Origin: Atopsyche davidsoni
Lineage: Eukaryota; Arthropoda; Insecta; Trichoptera; Hydrobiosidae
Assembly: GCA_022113835.1 (NCBI GenBank)
Contig: JAILWY010000009.1
Location: 20,001-84,000, forward strand
Direction: 5' to 3'
Length of the DNA: 64,000 bases
Shown: one piece after another, positions 54,169 through 64,000 of the stretch
Layout of the letters: each line of letters begins with the position of its first letter
Position numbering within the stretch: position 1 is the first letter of the stretch
Program-made: the position numbers and the translations under genes
The notes under the pieces: generated by a model
Database searches by the model: none
The model's input: only the letters and a program-made list of their open reading frames with translations
What the model was told of the DNA's origin: nothing

Positions 54169-55400
54169 CAGTATGTTTTACAAGAACGTAGTCACTGTAA
54201 AAAAATGTTTTTGGGGTTTTTTTGCAAAACAAAAGAAACGAGCAGATAGCCCAACATTTTGCCTTTAATGCATCGTAAAAACTATTCAGTTTTCATGTTC
54301 ACTTCGCACAGAGATGAGTGGCGCGTATGTTTCCCGCTATAAGGCAGTGTTCTTTTGTTCGCACCCTAAAGGACCAAAAATGTCACGCTTTCAGGCTGCA
54401 AAGTATATGAAAAAGTCAAAGGCGTTTGTGACCAAGTGGGTGAACCGATATTTAGAAAAAAAATACGTCGATGACCTACCAGAAATTGGTAAAACAAAAA
54501 AAACGTCGTCCGCCGAGGATAAGCGTATAACTGACCTATTTTTGAAAAACTCACGTCTACCTTTGCGATCTGCACAAGAAAAACTGAAGCAAAAAAGACT
54601 AAATATATCTTTAGCTAAAATAATAAGACTTTTAATGGAGATTAAGTTAAAATACCGAAGCACATTGAAGAAACCGCTTCTTTCAGAAAAGCACGTAAAA
54701 AAAAGAATGTCCTGGGCACAAGAAAACAAAGACCGCGACTGGGACAAGATAATCTTTTCTGACTAAGCTTCGTTTTGGGCAACTAGTATCTCACCTCGTG
54801 CTTAGTCAACTGCCGATAGCACATTGTTCGAAAAAACTGTTAAACATCCGGTAAAGGTGCATGTTTGGGGATGCTTCACAAAACATGGTTTTAGCAATTT
54901 AAACTTGTTTACCGGAACTTTGAATGCTGCAAGGATGAACTAAATATACCAGAAAGCATTATTACCATTTGCCCAAAGACTGATCCCAAGCCCAAGTGAA
55001 TCATGGATATTACAAGAAGATAACGACCCAAACACCGAAGTCGCCTATGCAGCAAGATAAAGGCATCGAGGTCTTGGATTGGCCCTCACAATCTCCTGGC
55101 GCAAACCCAATTAAAAACGTTTAGGCGTTGATGAAGCTTAAACTTTGAAGAAAAAAAACCCTAACTGCCGCCGAGCTTACTTGCAATTTAAAGGCCATAT
55201 GGAAGTCATTATCCCGTGAATATGCAGAAAAATTATGCCTCGAAGATGCCTGGCTATTATAAACAACGGAGGAGACTGGACACCTTATTGATAATAAAGC
55301 ATTTAAGTATGTATGATTAACTACATGTTTTATTATTTTCCAATGCTAAACTTAATTTTTTTTATAATTTATGCCGGTTACGCTCTTTTGTTACATACTG
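54169..55400 (+). mobile_element. Tc1/mariner-superfamily element, inactive
   Basis: Inserted at TA. Left end CAGTATGTTTTACAAGAACG, right end (reverse complement) CAGTATGTAACAAAAGAGCG, i.e. inverted repeats with a conserved CAGTATGT tip. Length 1.23 kb, normal for Tc1-like elements. Confidence 0.9.
54314..55262 (+). pseudogene. Tc1-like transposase, disrupted
   Basis: The first 150 codons are open: N-terminal helix-turn-helix part (SRFQAAKYMKKSKAFVTKWVNRYLE), second DNA-binding part (SAQEKLKQKRLNISLAKIIRLL), and the start of the catalytic core WDKIIFSD, which contains the first Asp. A TAA follows directly. Downstream pieces in shifting frames retain VHVWGCF, LQEDNDPN (second Asp) and NPIKNV, where the third acidic residue of DDE/DDD (normally NPIEN) is Lys. 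Stops, frameshifts and the catalytic change make it dead. Confidence 0.88.
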
Positions 55401-55447
55401 TATATATATATATCTATATATAGATAGATTTATATATATTGATAGAG

Positions 55448-55478
<31 letters not shown>

Positions 55479-55537
55479 TATAGATATATATACATCTTTT
55501 AACCAATATATATTTATAAATGGATCATGTTTCAATT

Positions 55538-57003
55538 TTAATTGTAAAAAGGATTGTAAGTTATCCAGTGTGCACGCTGTTGATCTTTATCCGATTGATG
55601 TGATGTAAAAAGAGATTTGAAAACATCCGTAGCTTTAGGATCTTTTGCAACACTATAATCTTCCTTAGTTTTTTTGTAAACAGGATCTTGCATGGAAGTA
55701 CTGGTGGCTTGACGCTTGTTGGCTTTCACTGCAACGGCGGATTGATCTCCATCTCTTGTGATACGAGGCAACTGCAAAGGCATTCCTGGCAAATTCACCT
55801 CCTTGACTGAATCCATGTCTTTGGGCTTCGACGTTGAAGATGAAGCCGCAGTGGGAGGTTTGTTAGTGTTTTCAACGACAGGGGGCAATTTCTTTTCTTT
55901 GAGGTTTTTTTTCTGCAGCTTCAACCTTGACTGTCTGATGAGAAGTTTCTCTTTCATTAAATCTGTGTCAATGTGATTTCCATTGATTATTACTATATCA
56001 TTATCGGTAAACTGCTGCTGACACTGAAAAGACACAAAAATACAAGATATTTATATCAGCTCGTGACACAGGTCTAGTGATAATCATATGACTTACATAC
56101 ATACATACATACGCTTACTACTCACCAAATGACAAACGCTGTCCTTGATCTCTTTTAGCGCTCGCTCGGACAAAACACAGCCGCAAGACCACAACAATAC
56201 AAAACGAAAGCGACCGGACATCTCCAGGCCGCTAATAGGGCAAATGTAAGGACAACCTCGCTCATCAATAGCACCATCAAACTTCTCCGCATTATCTTTA
56301 TAAGATGGATTTTTTGAAAGATTCAAATCTCTTATATCCTAAAATTAATATAATTAAGCAGTGAAATCAATACATGTCCATAAAAGCTAGAAATCACTAA
56401 GCTATTTATATAAAAGTGGTAAAAAAAAATTATACAAAAATTGACTGTTTCCACTTCTACCTATTCTAAATAATACAAAACACAAGTATTTACATCCAAA
56501 TTTCATTGAAAAAATGTAACAACATATGGAATAAGTCTCTCTAAAAGAATATTATATATTTTCTGGAAAAATAATTTGTATTTTATATTATAAAAATACA
56601 TATATAAACACAGACTACCTTCATATTTTTTATGTGTTTTATTCCATCGGGAATATTGTCTTTATCCAAAAGACTTTCCAAAACAGAAGATTTTGAATAA
56701 AGTCTACCAAGCCCACAGGCTACGATCGGAGTCTGGAGTACTTGTTGAGATAGAGCACAGTGCTTCCATTTGAAGGATAGTTCGGCGTCTTTATCTTTCT
56801 GAAAACAAAAAAATACAATTATAATTTCAGATTCATTCAAGTCGAGATCGTCTATTGTAATTTGACATTGTTGGCATTAAAAAATAATTTATTATATATA
56901 TATTTTTTTTTAAAGCAGTGACATCCTATTTTACCTGTTCGGGTCTTTTTTTAACTCGAACAAGTTCATCTCGCTTCGGGATAGTTCCGCCGTCACAACC
57001 CAT
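55538..57003 (-). CDS. Rtf2: Replication termination factor 2 (RTF2)
   Basis: Conserved nuclear protein with a RING-like fold that acts at stalled replication forks. Exons: 57003-56935, 56798-56619, 56338-56126, 56023-55538, all phase 0, giving 315 residues. The start MGCDGGTIPKRDELVRVKK is the family hallmark. Downstream are FKWKHCALSQQVLQTPIVACGLGRLYSKSSVLESLL, the DLNLSKNP stretch, and CPISGLEMSGRFRFVLLWSCGCVLSERALKE with the degenerate C2HC2 pattern, followed by CQQQF. The C-terminal region is Lys/Ser-rich with disordered composition and ends HQSDKDQQRAHWITYNP, matching the conserved tail. No defects seen. Confidence 0.96.
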
Positions 57004-57429
57004 TTTATAATAAACTATCTAATGAAGAAAATGCAGAGATAAACCGGCCAAGCACTCGTGTGGTCAACGTAATAAACACTGCGCATCTACCGTATGTAAG
57101 CAATATCAAACGTCAGTGCGTCACAATGCGCAGGTGCATTTACCACTTGAACTACACTCCATAGACAAAGTAAGGCACTCTGACGGCGGCTCACTCACAC
57201 GTTAATAAGTTATAGAAAAAAACGATTTTGCACCTTTCTGATCTAACTTTTCGAGTGGAAAAATCTGAAGGTTTCGTTCTATGCTTGTAATATGTAATGA
57301 CCATAGCATTTTAGATCGTGATTTAAAACCCAGTTTGCCATTATCGCCTGTAGGTAATCGAAGTCAGGTGACTCCCATTGCCCACACAAGCTAACTTCTA
57401 GGAAAAAGAGGCACTTAACGATAGACATC

Positions 57430-57800
57430 ATTCTAAACCTTCTGCAGACGAACCGGTTCTATTGATACTGGATAATAATGCAACCCACATTGCACTGGCT
57501 GTTCATGAGCATTGCAAGAAATCAAGAAGAAACCATAATAAATTTGCTGTCATACCTCTCATTGTATGCAGCCATTGGATATATCATTTTTTGGACAACT
57601 CAAAGCAGCATACAGAAGAAAATGTGACGTTTTCATGAAGAGTCGTCTTGCAGGAAGGATAACTCCATATGATGTAGCGTCCTTGGTTCATCCAACATCT
57701 GAGAACAACCCAAGAATCCAAGATTTCGTCCAGATGCCTAAGAAAACATGTGTCCTTAAGACAAAACAAGGAAGAAAAAAGCAGCATGCAACGATTTGAC
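57430..57800 (+). pseudogene. pogo-like transposase fragment
   Basis: PVLLILDNNATHIALAVHEHC (second catalytic Asp of the DDE core) in one frame, then after a frameshift near 57560 MQPLDISFFGQLKAAYRRKCDVFMKS and the RITPYDVASL stretch, which match the conserved LQPLDVxxFGPLK block. N-terminal DNA-binding domains and the first Asp are missing. Confidence 0.85.
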
Positions 57801-58363
57801 AAAGACACCATGATCAAAAAAGAAGGCTAAAGCTGTGCAAGGCAAGCCGCAAAAGGTACGTCCTCAGAATGTAAAAAAACAAATTCTGCAGGAATCGAAT
57901 GATACTTCGGAGGTGAAAACTGTTATGTAGCTATTCCTGTACTTTACGATTCTGTTCTCATGAGAAACTTTTACTAACCGACTAAGGATTTATGGTTGTA
58001 TAGTATACAGGAACACCTGTGTAATTATATGTTTGCCGCCAGAAGGTATTTACGACTCCTCTTCCTCGAAGGGTCGGGAAGATACATGCAAAAACCCCAT
58101 CTGCCTTTTTTATTATTAACAGATGTTTCAAACCCCTGTGGGTTTTTTTTATGACATACCTTGCCAGACTTTCTAAATGTAATTGTATACCTTTTTTCTA
58201 AATAAAAGGGACGCCACGGCGCTATAAAAGAGTTTTTAACACATATTTAACATACCCAGGAGTGAACATTGCATCCTCCTGCCCTACATATTATTGTTAT
58301 AAATTTTTATCTTTGTTATTTAGTTCGTAGATATGTATTACACATAAACACATGCGAATAAAG

Positions 58364-58690
58364 GGTTTTTCCCACTCATTTTCCCTGCCTAACACAATAT
58401 CACAACCACAGTAAACCATGTACGCTACCACCTAAGTCACACATTGAGAGCCCCGAAACCTGCGCGCAGGACGGGGATAGCCAAACACTCCACCAAAACA
58501 TTAGTTATAAGATCTATTGTAATAAACTTGATGAAAAATAAAAGAATTTTGAAATTTAAATTTAAATTTTCATATTTTCCCTTACACTTACAACAAACCT
58601 CACTCGTAAGAAACTCATGTGCGCTACCACTTAAGACACCAAGCTGTAAACCCTAAAGCCTAGACACTGCGCGCAGGAGCTGGGGCAAAA
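58364..58690. repeat. Dispersed repeat D, copy 2 and a diverged copy 3
   Basis: 58364-58480 is nearly identical to 3061-3180 (CCACTCATTTTCCCTGCC ... CGCGCAGGACGGGGATAG). 58572-58690 is a diverged relative (TTACACTTACAAC ... CTGCGCGCAGGAGCTGGGGC), so this locus holds a tandem pair separated by about 90 AT-rich bases. Confidence 0.8.
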
Positions 58691-59819
58691 TATACCGTAT
58701 TGTAAGACATAGCTTTAATAAGTATTGTAACTTATCATATTTCATTTAAATAAAGAATCATGAAAATTTAAAAAAAAAAATTTCGCCCCAATATTGTCAT
58801 TCTATTAACTAAACTCGCCGTTGCCGGGCTTATACTCGGGATGGATTATTTATTGTGATTATTTCGACCTTCGGCTGTTTGCCGATGGATATTAAATAAA
58901 CTTCAAAGTGTTGTTATTCATACGTTCGAGAGAGTCCGGTGTGTCCTACGGTCACCACAATATTTGGCATCCAGCAAGTGCAACACCACACATAAAGTGA
59001 CGATCGAGCGGGCACACAACAATACTAATGACAATGATCCAAAAGACCCTGGTGACCGGTGTCTTGTATGTGGCGAATTCGGGCGAGACAAGTGCACTTG
59101 TGACTCATGCAAATTGCACTGGGTGGACCTCAGCCCGTAATTATGTGTGCGACATGTGCTGACTACCATTGCCCAGACACCGGTCACCATTACCTACCGA
59201 TGTGGACAGTGGTATCAAACTTGCTTTTTTTTTTAAATTGTTCTAGCTCTTAAATTAATATGCCGAAATGATCAAAGGTGATCTCAATTTTTAGTTAGAT
59301 AAGTAAAGCTTATAATAGGGCTAAATCAATAAATAGTTAATCTATAGATTTGCTTTAATTTCGATTTACACAAAAGTGACCCCCATTACCTACATCTCCC
59401 CTACTTTGTGGCCACGATAAAATAGAATTCAATTGCCATGACTTTTCCCGTGCACAACTTATCTTTTTTTTTTGTACGTAAAAAGTACTTCATAAAGGTT
59501 TTTTTTTTTACACATATTCTTTTCTCTAATTCGAATCATTACTCGGACGCACTGGCACGTGCCCCATAGACATTTAAACATAATGAATAAGTAAAAAAAA
59601 TAATACGTTATTATATTTTGTAATTCATTATTCGGACTGGATATTTTGTATTGAGTAAATAATTCAACTGTAAAAGTTATGCACAGAAATTTTAAAGCTA
59701 GATCGGAGTTTGCTTTATTATGAGTATCATAAATATGATGAGATTGGCCGTGCATTTTAGCCATCGCACTTTATGAACCTAACCTTTGAAACTAGTAATT
59801 CATTTAGAGTAGAGTAGAC

Positions 59820-62662
59820 ATGGATATTTTCACAACTCCTTACAACGCGGTAAGTAAAATTATTAATATGATCTGTTTTGAATGTGAATTTTATAACTGA
59901 TCTAAATCTTTTATAATATTTAATTTATAGGTTCTTCAGAAGAATGCAATGAATTTGTCCACCTATGAAAATTATAAGATATCACATGAAAAATTATATG
60001 ACACTTTAAAAACATTCAGTGAAAGTTTGAATCATCAAATTTTAGTACCAGTGTGCAGCAGAATTTTAATGAGAGGAACACTCCTTCATACAAATGAAGT
60101 ACTTGTATCATTAGGAAGCAATTACTTTGTGAAATGTCTATCCAAACATGCTCGAGATATTGCTCAAAGGCGTTCTAAAAGTAAAACATTTCTTATTTTA
60201 CATAAATTTGTAGTTCATTCGTTCACTATTTCATGAGAGTTCAGAAAATATACTTACTGTGTTATTAATACACTGATAATTAGGTTTTTTTCTTCTTTTT
60301 ACAGAAGCGGAAATGTTAATTTCTGATTTAAGAAATGAACGTGACTTTTTACAACGTCAAGTTGATTTTTCAGTTGAAAATGTTTTCGCAACCGACTGTA
60401 AAGAAATAATCGAACCGTACGAAGAAGATGTCGAAAAAGAATGGAATCGTGAACATCTTCTAAAAAGGAAGGAAAGTAGAAGAATTGAAAACATGCAACT
60501 GCGGGTAGCCGTAGACCATAGAGACATAATGGACAATTTGGAATTACTAGAGCTTCAGGAAGAAATCGATACTCTCTATGATGATAACCATTTGTCTACA
60601 CCTAAAGAAAGCTTACCAAATTCTGAAAGTGACTCAAATCTCAATAATGCACAATTAGCAGAATCGTCCCGTGAGTTCATGCTAAAGAAAAAGCTAGCAG
60701 ATTTACGACAAAGGAAAAAAACAAAATGTGAGACTGAGGAAGACCTTGTCAGACGACTGGATCGGCTTGAAGAAGAAGAAGAAATTGAAGATGAATTGGA
60801 TAGGTAATATTTTTTTTTTTTTTCATACAAAGCAAATTTCAACAATTTTGTGCATATAAGCTGTAGCTCGTGTAGCTACGACAAGATCTTCTTCAATTGT
60901 TTTCATAAGCTGGAACCATTTGAGGATTAATAAACAGAATGACAAACTAACAGATTCTCCACACGGACACATTAAAAATTCTGATTCCCCAATTCACTAT
61001 TGTGGGATGGACTGATCCCTAATTGGATAAATAAATGCATAGAGTTTTTACAGACTTCAAGCAAAATCCATAGTGTCTTTCGGGATCTCGGTCGTCTATC
61101 GAGGAGACTGGTTACCGAAAATAATCAAAAGTAGCATTTGCAACTTTCATCTGGTTGTAAAGAGCAAAGAGTAGTTTGTGCTTTTACAACCGTGTAAAGG
61201 ACAACCCTCTGGACTTAATGCACCGATTTAATATTTATAGTCAGAGACTTCTGCGGCAACTTATTAACTCTTGATATCTCTCTCTCTTTTTGAAATGTAC
61301 ACATGTTTCATTTTTGTCTTCTTCTTCTTCTGGTGCCTCTCCTCTTAAGAGGTTGGTGACCATTTCATCTAATATATTTCTATACTGGGCCAGTCTCATT
61401 AATTCGGCCATACTTCCAACTTCCAGCTACTGGCGTAAATTCTGCATATATTCTCAGATTCTCCTATATAGCCACATTTCAAATGCCTTAATTTTTTACA
61501 TTGTAGCTGTCTTAAGTGTCCAGGCTTCTACTTCATAAAGAAGAATTGAAAGGACATAACACTTTCAATGCGAGTTTTCAATGTTATGTCTTGAGAATAA
61601 TACTTATCTCATGTTGTGAATGTGCTGCGTTCTGTCTCAATTCTCACTTTAATTTCCTAGTCGAGATCAGAATTTGGTGATTTTAAAAGAGTCATCATGA
61701 ATAACTTTCTAATTAACTTTAAGTGTTTCTATATATTAATATTGTTTTACTCGAATGAAATATTTCAATGATACTCAAAATTTTCAAAAATTCACAAAAA
61801 ATAAGTTAATGTTAATAATGCAAATAATAATAATAATAATTTAAATAATGCAATATAAATAGTTGATGTAATTGCTGATAATCCTTTGTCAACTGTAGTG
61901 AAGTAGATTCCACCAAAGGCAGCGCAAAAACTAGCAAAACTACTATTTGTCATGGATATTTTGTAGCTATAGCGTTATCATGGCCGTTGGCTGTTGATCG
62001 CGACTTTTGGGTGGGCATATTATACTGTTCCATATATATCTTCACTTTTATTAAAACAAATGAAACTAATTTTTTTGTATTTCTTTTATAGATTACACGG
62101 TATCAATAATTCTAATCCATATGATTGCGATGAACTCTCTTCAGAGAATGAGGACATTGTAATTGAACATTTAAACAATAATGAAAATATTAAAATGATT
62201 GATTCAAAAGAAACCCCATCCAACGATACAGTAAAGGCAATGAGGAGAGTTTCCTTTGCTGAAGAAACACAATACAATGAAGATGTCATCACACTTAACA
62301 TAAGTTTTAGTCACACTGATGCTTTATTACCTATGAAAAAAATAGCACCAGAAAAAACAATAGAAAAACCTTCGGATGTGTATACTCACTTTCCTCAGTG
62401 TTTTACAAATATTGATAAAAAACCTTCTATTAAAAATTGTCATAAAGTCAAAGAAGAAATGCGCAATGATCCTATGTTTGTTGATCTTTATAGCTGCTCT
62501 CGACAAAACACTGCTGACTCTCATACTCGTAATTCAGACAAACACAATAATATCTTAGGAAATATCATAGAAAATACAGACACAATTCAAAAAGGCAAAA
62601 TTTCATCAAACTTCAGGCCACCTAGTAAATTCAAGACCATGAGAATGGCTAACAAAAAATAA
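59820..62662 (+). CDS. uri: URI1, unconventional prefoldin RPB5 interactor
   Basis: Prefoldin-like cochaperone subunit of the R2TP/URI complex that helps assemble RNA polymerases and supports genome stability. Exons: 59820-59849, 59931-60180, 60305-60803, 62092-62662, with matching phases, give 449 residues. The prefoldin alpha domain spans about residues 10-130: first helix YENYKISHEKLYDTLKTFSE, central VPVCSRILMRGTLLHTNEVLVSLG, and second helix with RNERDFLQRQVDFS. An acidic EPYEEDVEKEW and a Glu-rich stretch (LEEEEEIEDELDR) follow. The last exon has RRVSFAEETQYNED and ends RPPSKFKTMRMANKK, the conserved C-terminal motif. Intron 3 (1.3 kb) carries a LINE fragment. A complete gene. Confidence 0.9.
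61080..61690 (-). mobile_element. Non-LTR retrotransposon 3' fragment in URI intron 3
   Basis: The minus strand encodes, with stops, the tail typical of RTE/CR1-like RT polyproteins: KAFEMWLYRRI followed by LEVGSMAELMRLAQYRNIL and MVTNLLRGEAPEEEE. Only the C-terminal end is present. Confidence 0.6.
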
Positions 62663-62849
62663 TCTATGGAGGTGAATGCGAGGTTGATGCAAATCGACGC
62701 ACACTCTACAAGGTTCTGCCGCCTCCCCAGGTTATTAATTTAAAAATGATCAGTTTTCTGTAAAGACATGTTTCTTATATAAAAATAAATACATAAAATG
62801 ATTTCGCTGTAGAATTGAAAATTTAATCTGTAGCTAATAGGTCTATACC

Positions 62850-63877
62850 TTAACCCTTTGAACTCCTATGTCGAGCTGGACTCGACATCGCGTTTCTTCT
62901 CGCAAACTCCTATGTCGAGCTGGGCTCGACATTCTGCAGTGTTTGGCAAAAGTATATTTATTATTATTGTTATTACTATTGTTTTATCAAAAACTTTTTT
63001 GTATGTATTGTGAAAGACATACATTAGTAATTTCGTGATATTTTGGTAAGTTATTCAAAAGTATTATTAGCTAAATATTTACGAGAATGTAGCACTTTTT
63101 ACGATTTGTCCCTCAACGGAAGCGAGCGGTTGCCGCCGTAAAGAGTCAGGTAGCAAGACCCTTCAAACAATAACAGGTACCGAGTATGTTTGTTATCTAT
63201 GAACAGTTAGTTAATAAAATAATATAAATATGGGCGAGGTGGATGTCGCAGACCAATACTCAACATCCTATTGTTTTATGCAAAAACATTAAAATGGTGG
63301 AGAAAATTGTTTTTCTGGGGTCTAGAAACCTCCATAGTAAATGCATATATATTATATAAAGAATCCAATAAGAATGCAAATACAATAAACCATTTAGAGA
63401 AAAGTTGTTACTGGAGCTCATAGGAGACTTTCGTGCTCCGATATCAAAATCAGGCTGATTATCCACAGGTGACACTGTTCAGCGCTTAGATGGGAAAAGT
63501 CATTTTATATTTTCTAATTCTCAAAGATTGCACGGTGTGTTCCAATAGGAATGTTCCTGGAGGAAGAAGAGAAACCACATTCTATTGCGAGACCTGTGAA
63601 AGGAAGCCGGGCCTCCATCCAGGAGAATGTTTTAAAAAATACCACACCAAAATAAATTTTAAACTTTAAATTGTATGCAAAATAAATTATTGATAGACTC
63701 TTATCCTTTTTTTTTATTACCTTACAACTAAACAATCATAAAAAGATGTTATTAATTTGTTTTATGATTATAAGGTATTGTGTAACAATAGCATCTAATT
63801 TATTAACAAAAATCTCATAATTACCTCGGAGTTGCTAAACGGAAAAAAAAATAAAATCAAAGAGTGCAAAGGGTTAA
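62850..63877. mobile_element. piggyBac element, internally deleted
   Basis: TTAA at 62850-62853 and 63874-63877. Ends CCCTTTGAACTCC and, reverse complement of the right end, CCCTTTGCACTCT match imperfectly. Two subterminal palindromic motifs, ATGTCGAGCTGGACTCGACAT and ATGTCGAGCTGGGCTCGACAT, lie near 62868 and 62910, of the same type as in the element at 14.1-15.1 kb. Length about 1 kb. Confidence 0.88.
63236..63669 (+). pseudogene. piggyBac transposase C-terminal fragment
   Basis: VDVADQYSTSYCFMQK (the GVDRADQ equivalent), FFWGLETSIVNAYILYKES, LLLELIGDFRAPIS, and the zinc ribbon TVCSNRNVPGGRRETTFYCETCERKPGLHPGECFKKYH, spread over frames with stops. Same family as the 14.2 kb copy, in opposite orientation. 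Confidence 0.85.
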
Positions 63878-64000
63878 AAACTGGAATTTGACACTAGATG
63901 CCAACACTTGTATGCGCTGTAGCAAATCATTGATATACGTGTAATTTTGAAGCTCTATTCATAAGCTGTCAAAATCAGCCAACAATGTTTGATTTGCTTG
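63878..64000. other. Window end, nothing recognised
   Basis: Unique AT-rich sequence without features. Confidence 0.5.

Larger units (their letters stand above)
57155..59410 (+). mobile_element. pogo-like DNA transposon remnant, interrupted by dispersed repeat D
   Basis: Shares the AAGGCACTCTGACGGCGGCTC / GTTATAGAAAAAAA segment with 40015-40090 (reverse). It holds transposase pieces at 57430-57800 and, near 59035-59140, a Cys-rich end (DPGDRCLVCGEFGR) like pogo-type C-termini. Strings of the type GTGACTCCCATTGCC and CCATTACCTACATCTCCCCTA recur at about 57370 and 59390. Dispersed repeat D copies lie inside (58364-58690). Confidence 0.6.

Noticed and set aside
58918..59190. 90-codon minus-strand frame
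   Set aside because: It is the shadow of the plus-strand Cys-rich pogo-like tail (CLVCGEFGR).

Overview
The window is eukaryotic, almost certainly insect, genomic DNA. Host genes have short GT-AG introns, intergenic DNA is AT-rich, and transposon families typical of arthropods fill most of the sequence. I cannot fix the order; Lepidoptera would fit but is not shown. There is no bacterial-style operon structure.

Host genes occupy a minority of the window: a polypeptide GalNAc-transferase lacking recognisable 5' exons (27.3-30.1 kb, +), mitochondrial ribosomal protein S29/DAP3 (40.8-43.6 kb, +), the ribosome-biogenesis factor ABT1/ESF2 (50.6-51.3 kb, +), a small uncharacterised three-exon gene (53.4-53.9 kb, -), RTF2 (55.5-57.0 kb, -) and URI1 (59.8-62.7 kb, +). 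Four of these (DAP3, ABT1, RTF2, URI1) have recognisable starts, stops and introns. A further set of exon-like cassettes lies on the minus strand between 7 and 13.6 kb.

The rest is a mosaic of mobile and repetitive DNA. From left to right: a decayed transposon ORF (0-1.5 kb); a 1.45 kb CAGACA-type microsatellite; an apparent endogenous CRESS-DNA virus genome with an intact Rep gene and an origin-like iteron/hairpin module (3.8-5.95 kb); piggyBac relics (5.95, 10.0, 14.1, 31.3 and 62.9 kb); dispersed duplications; a composite repeat zone that contains a captured retrotransposon pol fragment (16.4-18.4 kb) and leads into about 57 copies of a 117 bp satellite (18.4-25.0 kb) plus a diverged subfamily (25.3-25.8 kb); an R1-like LINE split by a piggyBac insertion (30.6-37.8 kb), followed by head-to-tail LINE remnants (to 39.8 kb); a perfect 174 bp palindrome (44.4 kb); a compact, structurally intact LTR retrotransposon inserted into a Helitron remnant (44.8-48.7 kb); a probable solo LTR (49.4 kb); a dead Tc1 element (54.2-55.4 kb); and pogo-like relics (39.8 and 57.2 kb).

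The most interesting items are: (1) the endogenous CRESS-like locus with an uninterrupted 359-codon Rep and adjacent 14 bp iterons plus hairpin; (2) the LTR element with 119 bp identical LTRs, a gag start codon inside the LTR, a palindrome where the primer-binding site should be, and a textbook -1 frameshift signal; (3) the 117 bp satellite, which has a built-in 9 bp inverted repeat and higher-order repeat structure, and which grows out of a repeat that captured pol sequence; and (4) the perfect palindrome.
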